Assembly: GCA_033032175.1 (NCBI GenBank) | Contig: CM065321.1 | Location: 10,934,501-10,998,500 of the forward strand | Origin: Saturnia japonica | Taxonomy: Eukaryota > Arthropoda > Insecta > Lepidoptera > Saturniidae | DNA: 64,000 bases | Reading direction: 5' to 3' | Shown here: one piece after another, positions 58,822 through 64,000 of the stretch | Numbering within the stretch: the stretch's first letter is position 1 | Layout: each line of letters starts with the position of its first letter | The notes under the pieces: generated by a model | Told to the model about the DNA's origin: nothing | What the model saw: the letters and a program-made list of their open reading frames with translations, nothing else | The model's database searches: none | Translations under genes and position numbers: made by a program

Positions 58822-59610
58822 TTAAATGTTTACAAAACTAGTATCGACCTTTTCTGGTGTTAATTTATTTTCTGATACATATTTTACCAAATCCTTCTGT
58901 TTTAATTTATTACATTCCGAAGCTTTGTGTCCCTTTTTTTGACATTTAAAACATTTGTAAACAAACTTAGACATTTTATCGACAGACTGTACAGAGTTTG
59001 ATCCAAATTTCTTCTTATTTCTCTTCAAAACATTGAAAGTATTATCGCTACTCGATCTCCTAGCATTGCTTTCTTCAAGAATTTTAATTTTTAATATCTC
59101 CGGGTCCGGAAATGAATCTCTAGACTCAATTGCACACCTGAAATTCTCGAAACTTGATGGCAAGCTAAACAATAGCATTATCGATGCTAAATCATTGTGA
59201 ATTTCTACGTCCATCTCGTGTAACTTGCATTTAGCGTCAAAGAACTTGGCCAAGTATTCGTGAATATCATCACCTTCGCTCATTTTACATAATATGAGCT
59301 GCTTCAGTAAGCTAGCCTTCCTAGCTGGTCCTTTCGAAGCATATACCGACTCAAGTTTCAACCAAACATCGTTTGATGTCTTACACTCTCTTATATGACG
59401 TAACTCGCTCGGGCTCATCGCTAAAATTAGCTCTGCCTTCGCTTTTGAGTCTTGTGACTCCCATAAAGCCGCCTCTGGTAATTCGACTGGCTTTGGTTTA
59501 CTACCATCTACGAATTCCCATAAATCGTTCTTTATTAAAATCGCCTGTGCGTGTACCTTCCAGGAATCATAGTTATTCCTACCAAGAACCTCGATCCTCA
59601 CTGTAGTCAT
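58822..59610 (-). CDS. gag: Copia Gag (262 residues)
   Basis: Gag forms the particle and binds the element RNA. The frame starts at MTTVRIEVLGRNNYDSW, 137 bp downstream of the 5' LTR, and is open to 58822. WKVHAQAIL and DVWLKLESVY are typical of the copia gag (UBN2-type) domain. A CX2CX4HX4C zinc knuckle is present at Cys 220, Cys 223, His 228, Cys 233, followed by a lysine-rich tail. Nothing in it is broken. The gag stop is followed within about 10 bases by TTTCAG, which resembles a splice acceptor. Confidence 0.92.
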   Translation of the reverse strand: MTTVRIEVLGRNNYDSWKVHAQAILIKNDLWEFVDGSKPKPVELPEAALWESQDSKAKAELILAMSPSELRHIRECKTSNDVWLKLESVYASKGPARKASLLKQLILCKMSEGDDIHEYLAKFFDAKCKLHEMDVEIHNDLASIMLLFSLPSSFENFRCAIESRDSFPDPEILKIKILEESNARRSSSDNTFNVLKRNKKKFGSNSVQSVDKMSKFVYKCFKCQKKGHKASECNKLKQKDLVKYVSENKLTPEKVDTSFVNI

Positions 59611-59731
59611 GGTGCCGCCCTTTTCGCTGCTCCACTTACAATTGATCTCTTTGCACTTTTATTCGACGATCACATATGATAACTCTTCTTTCGTTATCCA
59701 CCGATTTTATTTATATACTATTTATCGGTAT

Positions 59732-59747
59732 CTGGGCCCATAACCAT
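59732..59747 (-). promoter_or_regulatory. Primer-binding site for initiator tRNA-Met (internal half)
   Basis: On minus, TGGTTATGGGCCCAG lies one base inside the 5' LTR. Plus-strand CTGGGCCCATAACC is the anticodon stem and loop of eukaryotic initiator tRNA-Met. Drosophila copia primes from the 5' half of this tRNA in the same manner, so this is a copia-type PBS. Confidence 0.85.
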
Positions 59748-59946
59748 TGTAGCAGATTATGAGCCGGTAACGCAGTGGAAGTTATTTGTAGTTATAAATA
59801 AAACCAGCATATAAAAGTAAAGAACAGGAAAAAACATATATATAAGGTAGCAAAGATCTTTACACAACAACAGACAACTGTATGACACATACCAAATTTA
59901 AAATATGGAAGATACAAATTTATTATAAAAGAGTATCTACTCAACA
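59748..59946 (-). repeat. 5' LTR of the copia element
   Basis: 199 bp, TG...CA, followed on plus by the target duplication GTATC (59947-59951). In the sense direction it holds a TATATATA stretch near the middle that could serve as a TATA box. Its last 35 bases carry a match to initiator tRNA-Met. Confidence 0.95.
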
Positions 59947-59951
59947 GTATC

Positions 59952-60865
59952 TGCGGTTTACATAATTTTTTTATTTATTAAAAAATAATCGTCGTTGAAG
60001 TTTGCAGTCAGTATTATATTTTAATCGTACACTTTAATCGAAATTAATCTGAAAACTAAGAATCTCTGAGGATTAAATGATGTGAAAATAAACTGAACAA
60101 TTTCCGAGCGCGCTATCCAATCTCAGTTTACCTGCACCCTTATAAATTTAACCCTTTAATTCGAGTAGGTAACTGAATAACATCACGGGCCATAGTTCGC
60201 TGCCACAATTTAATACTGAAGGGGCAATAGCGTCGTAAAAATGGTGTGGAGCGCACACCAATCAGAGGTAAGATTAGGAATCGCGCAAAATATCGGCACT
60301 TCGCACTTTGATCAGCCATTGCGAAAAACGTTTTGGTCCATGGCGATAAAAGAGTCAAGGATTTATAAAAAGAAAAGAACTAAAACACAGACTTTAAAAA
60401 GGTCCGATAGTTTCATGTTTTTAATTCGAATTATAAACTAATTTAGGATTAAATAAATTTTACTTAAAGTAAAATATGATGATTTGAATTTCCTATGATG
60501 GATGTCCTTTAAAATACATTTCAGTTATTCTGGTTTATTCAATAATATTAAAAAGAAGATATTGGCTATGAAATTAGAAAAAAAGAATAGAAGCAAGCAG
60601 TAACTATGTGTATGTGTGTTAAGCTTTATTATTAAAATTATAAAATAAAATTATAATAAAAATAACTATGTGCTTGAAATCTTTCTTATCACAATACGTT
60701 AAGTGGCTAATTAAACATAGTATTTTAAAGTAAATGAGCAGTTACCTAGTATTTTATTTATTTATTAAAATCCTATTTTCATCAAGTTGATCGTCACCAC
60801 CATCGATTTTTTATTACATTACTTAATCGATGTTACACAGAAGATATATATGATGGAGGAGGAGC
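59952..60865. other. AT-rich sequence, nothing recognised
   Basis: No motif-bearing frame. Confidence 0.35.
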
Positions 60866-61106
60866 TATGTTAGTTTAGCTCGAATCTTACGGATAGGGAA
60901 TTAGTCAGATCGCGACTTCTTTGCAATCGCAGCAACAGCCCAAGCCGAGGTCCGGCCACTTTGGCACCCTTGCGCGCTTGTTGCCCACGCTTTCGCGACT
61001 GAGTGCCTTAAGCGCTCATCCTCAAGCCCGGTAAAGCTATGAGCGGCTCTATTTGGATAGGGCCCTTCAGGCTAATAGTAAGGTCAGAGAATAAATAAAA
61101 AAGCTT
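60866..61106 (+). mobile_element. Jockey-like LINE, 3' UTR end
   Basis: GGGAATTAGTCAGATCGCGA, GGTCCGGCCACTTTGGCACC, GACTGAGTGCCTTAAGCGCT and AGGGCCCTTCAGGCTAATAG match 14840-15045, and an A-rich tail (AATAAATAAAAAAG) ends it at about 61103. Confidence 0.75.
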
Positions 61107-61466
61107 CGCCATCGTTATTATTGCTTATTGTCAATGTTTATAACCGTGGGCGTCGGTGGGTAGTTGGATAGAACAAACTCGTATCACGGATTAGATGTTA
61201 ATTATTTAAACGATTTTATCACAGACAGTATGTAGGTAGGCACGTTTAATTCATAGGGTACGCCTCTAAGTATGCGCGATAGTTTTAGTGATGTCCACAC
61301 GCGCCTACCGCCAGCAAAAAGTGAGTCGTCTCGACAGTCGATATTGCCGACTCGATGGCGCCCGCGTTGCTAACTCCATCGAGCGCCGCCTGGTGGCGCT
61401 GGCGTTCCGAATCTGACTCGATGTCGACATTTAAGTATGTCTATTCTCGTTTTTAATATTATATAA
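61107..61466. other. Spacer with a GC-rich patch
   Basis: 61300-61430 is GC-rich (CACGCGCCTACCGCCAGC, GATGGCGCCCGCGTTGC, GCCGCCTGGTGGCGCTGGCG) and holds a short inverted match GAGTCG/CGACTC. Unassigned. Confidence 0.3.
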
Positions 61467-62719
61467 TCTATATCTATACATATAATAAAAACGTAACTGA
61501 TCGATGTTTGTACATAGAAGATATATGAGAAAAACTATTATTGGGGGCCTTTAACAACGCAGCAGAACCCAAAGCAATGATTGTTAGAATTTTTGTCTGT
61601 TTGCCTAACGTTTGTGCGAACTAATCTCAGAAATGGCTTAACCGATTTGGAAAAGGTTTTCGCTAATATATTGTAGTAAGGTTCACTTAACATTTAATGT
61701 TTGTTTTACTTCAATAAGTTCATAAACAAAAACGTTATATAAATTTAAAAAATCACGTCAAACATTTGTTCGATAAAAATACTATAAAATAGCTCTTCAT
61801 TTATATTGACTGAAATTTTAGTTATCTGTATATTAAGGTTTGTAATCGATGATGATTGAAACTTTTTATAATGTTAAAAAATGAAGAGTTTTAAAAATGT
61901 ATTATTCCAATATAAGTTGACCTCAGATCTATCTCATAAATCATATTAAAAGATCGTTCATTTATATACAGTATTATTATAACTGGGTGTTAGGGATCGC
62001 AGCCACCATACACATATTGATAAAAACAAGTATGATTTCTTTTGGTATGTCGTGTTCCGATATCAGTCGGTGTATTTCTATACTAATATAATAAAGTGGA
62101 AGAGCTTTTTTGTTGGTTTGTTTAAGCACGCTAATCTCTGGAACTACCGCAGTCGGATTCTGAAAAATCTTTTTGTATATGATAGCCAAACTCACGACAA
62201 ATAGTATAGGCTATCTAACATTAGGCTACCTCTCAGAATCCTTAAATATTGATTTTTGTTGAGTTGGAGGTGGAAGCACTTCCGAGCTGCTTTATCCGCT
62301 TGCGCTGTAGTAATGGTTAATGATACGTAAATACAATTTGCTACAAAAAACCTGATCCTTAATATATATTATATATAAAGTCGCGATAGCATATGACTAT
62401 CTCCTATACATAAGCCTCAAAAATCTATTTTGTAACAAACAATTGTTATAAATTAAAAAGTGATTTATGAACATTATTTTTAGGCATGGCATATTAATTC
62501 TTATGGATAAAAGTTTCTTCATCATGAAGAAAATTTAAAAAGGTGAAGTTTTGCTCATAATAGTATGTTATTTTGACACATAATTTAGGAGATAATAAAA
62601 AATTCAAATAATTTGTACTTGCGACAAGAACAATAATAATGATAGACTACTCAGGTGCGTTGGCGTTGCGGTGTTAATTGTATAAAATAAACACGGGTGA
62701 AACCGTAGGGTACAGCTAG
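61467..62719 (+). mobile_element. Helitron-like element with 5' module, minisatellite unit and 3' module
   Basis: 1253 bp from TCTATATCTATACATATAAT (A at 61466) to GGGTACAGCTAG (T at 62720). The 5' module (to about 61975) carries AACTGATCGATGTTTGTACA and matches 11185 onward. One 108 bp-type unit (61980-62076) has GTTAGGGATCGCAGCCACCA. The 3' module (62077-62719) matches 15219-15869. It is a single-copy version of the architecture inside the LINE at 11-16 kb. No coding sequence. Confidence 0.75.
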
Positions 62720-62776
62720 TATCTAATACTATTAAATGACCATTTGTTTTGTGTCCACGCTTACGTGTGGTCGCGC

Positions 62777-62850
<74 letters not shown>

Positions 62851-62965
62851 TGGGTGTGTGTGTGTATGCGTGCGCGTATGGTGTTTGTATCTGTGTGTGC
62901 GTGTTTATGTAATTGGTTTTTGGAAAACGGCTCCAATGATTTGGATGAAATTATTTTAATAAAAA
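62720..62965 (+). repeat. TG-microsatellite-associated repeat, copy 3
   Basis: It starts TATCTAATACTATTAAATGA, has (GT)n with about 35 dinucleotides (62779-62849), then TTGGTTTTTGGAAAACGGCT and GATTTGGATGAAATTA, matching 26545-26935. It stops at about 62965, where the RTE relic begins. Frames over the GT run are meaningless. Confidence 0.75.
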
Positions 62966-63400
62966 CGATAATCCAGACGAAAGGATTTGAACTGTGCTGC
63001 CAGCGATTACTTATTATGATGTTGAGACATGTTCATTAACTATGGGCCTCACAAAGAAGTTCAAGGTCACTAAAACGGCAACGACTCTTCATTATGCTAT
63101 GCTCGGAGTTTCTCTGCGTGACCGAACCAAAAATGAGGGGATCCGCACAAGAATCAAAATCATACATAAGTAATTAGGCGAGGCACTTAACTCGTGAAAC
63201 GGTTGGCCGATGGAGCTGACGTGTTCTCGAGTGGCAACCCCGTACTGAAAGACGCAGCGGGGACAGACCCTGCACAAGATCGACCGACGACCTGGTGAAA
63301 GATGCAGCGCAGGACCGGTCGTTGTGGCAGTCTTTGGGAGAGACTTATATCTGGTTGTCGTCCGGTTGAAATTATGATGATATTGAAGCAAAAATCCACA
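62966..63400 (+). pseudogene. RTE-type LINE C-terminal relic
   Basis: Segments in several frames: VLPAITYYDVETCSLTMGL, MLGVSLRDRTKNEGIRTRIK, VLEWQPRTERRSGDRP-like text, and the end TGGTTGTCGTCCGGTTGAAA followed by TTATGATGATATTG, the RTE terminus. Several frameshifts; no RT core. Confidence 0.75.
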
Positions 63401-63454
63401 TTTTTAGGACGTATTTCTAGTAAGACAAATTCTATTCAAAAAAATTATAATAAT

Positions 63455-63595
63455 AATACCAGCCTGTTTATGTCCCACTGTTTGGCAAAGCCTCTTCCCA
63501 ATGGCACGCAAGGGCTTAATCACCACGCCGGTCCATGACGTGTTGGCGATTCCAAATACCGAGAAATCAACAATTCAGGAGTTGACAACTTTTAG
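63455..63595 (+). repeat. Dispersed repeat (CAGCCTGT..ATGTCCCACTG family)
   Basis: AGCCTGTTTATGTCCCACTG, then CAAAGCCTCTTCCCAATGG and CACCACGCCGGTCCATGACG. This order is one of the commonest lepidopteran repeat texts, usually at the 3' end of a LINE. Confidence 0.6.
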
Positions 63596-64000
63596 AAAAT
63601 AGTTTTAAATACTTTATATGTTGAAAACAATATCTATAAATTTTTATTTATTCATACAGCATAAAAAGTGATTTAAAAATATTTTTAATCTAAATTAAAA
63701 GTACGGCATAAAAACGATGCAATATGGTCCCGTGACGTCATTATTCATTTTATATGTAATTTTGTATGATAAAAGTGACAAGTTTGACAATTTAAGCAAG
63801 AGTCTAACGTTATAATTTCTGAATGGTGATGTCACGTTTTCTAATTGGCGATTGAAATCACATGACTTACAAACAAAAAATATACATATAAATAAACTAT
63901 TTATTTTTCCCGATTTATATTATTTGAGGCTTTCTACCTATTATAGACCAATTTTACTTAATAATTTATTTAAATTTTTTTTAATGATAAGTCAACTCGC
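63596..64000. other. AT-rich sequence, nothing recognised
   Basis: No feature seen to the end of the window. Confidence 0.35.

Larger units (their letters stand above)
55206..59946 (-). mobile_element. Copia-type LTR retrotransposon
   Basis: 4741 bp on the minus strand with 200 and 199 bp LTRs, TG...CA ends and the 5 bp target duplication GTATC (55201-55205 and 59947-59951). Order in the sense direction: 5' LTR, PBS, gag, protease, integrase, RT, RNase H, PPT, 3' LTR. Integrase before RT defines copia. The LTRs differ at about four positions, so insertion was recent on the scale of this window. Breaks: a shift between gag and protease (natural or mutational), a frameshift in or just after protease near 58616, a 4 bp duplication near 56762-56769, and a stop at 56391-56393. 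Confidence 0.95.

Noticed and set aside
62604..63039. Frames rich in His-Thr or Val-Cys
   Set aside because: Translations of the GT microsatellite at 62779-62849.

Overview
The window looks like repeat-dense, AT-rich nuclear DNA from a moth or butterfly (Lepidoptera). The reasons are a set of recognisable families: RTE-type LINE ends with an ATG-rich tail, the tRNA-derived SINE whose text runs into a GTTCGATTCCC-type B box, Helitron-like elements ending in CTAG next to T, a LINE ORF1 of a type I recognise from lepidopteran genomes, and a copia LTR retrotransposon primed by initiator tRNA-Met. I found no convincing host gene, no rRNA, no functional tRNA and no CRISPR. The species cannot be fixed from the sequence.

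Layout. 0-7 kb: a 5' piece of a Helitron-like repeat, a LINE relic, a Helitron-like 3' end, a decayed RTE copy on + (1557-3070), and a much better preserved 5'-truncated RTE copy on - (4978-6806). 6.9-7.1 kb: an unassigned coding relic that recurs near 26.1 kb. 9.2-18.2 kb: one full-length CR1-group-like LINE on - (ORF1, endonuclease, reverse transcriptase, ATT-rich tail), split by a 4.7 kb Helitron-type insertion (11185-15869) whose empty site can be read exactly. Inside that insertion lies the 3' end of a jockey-like LINE, giving three layers of nesting. 18-34 kb: mostly AT-rich unassigned DNA with short Helitron-like pieces, inverted-repeat elements, a microsatellite-associated repeat, a tRNA-SINE and LINE C-terminal relics. 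34.0-34.5 kb is a GC-rich island with CCAAT, E2F-like and YY1-like motifs, the only candidate host regulatory region. 35.5 kb: a second tRNA-SINE. 38.3-39.2 kb: an 886 bp element made largely of two arms of about 290 bp in inverted orientation. 39.5-54 kb: minisatellite-like arrays, a 700 bp Helitron-like element, and several RTE, jockey and other LINE fragments.

55206-59946 is the best preserved element: a copia-type LTR retrotransposon on - with near-identical LTRs, a 5 bp target duplication, PBS, PPT, an open gag, and pol broken by a frameshift in or near protease, a 4 bp duplication in RT and one nonsense codon. 59.9-64 kb: another jockey 3' end, a 1.25 kb Helitron-like element with the same modules as the 11-16 kb insertion, a GT microsatellite element, an RTE relic and a further dispersed repeat.

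The genes shown here do not act together. They are parasitic elements at different stages of decay. The most informative structures are the insertion junctions, the module-minisatellite-module architecture of the Helitron-like family, the long inverted repeat, and the match between the copia LTR end and the 5' half of initiator tRNA-Met.
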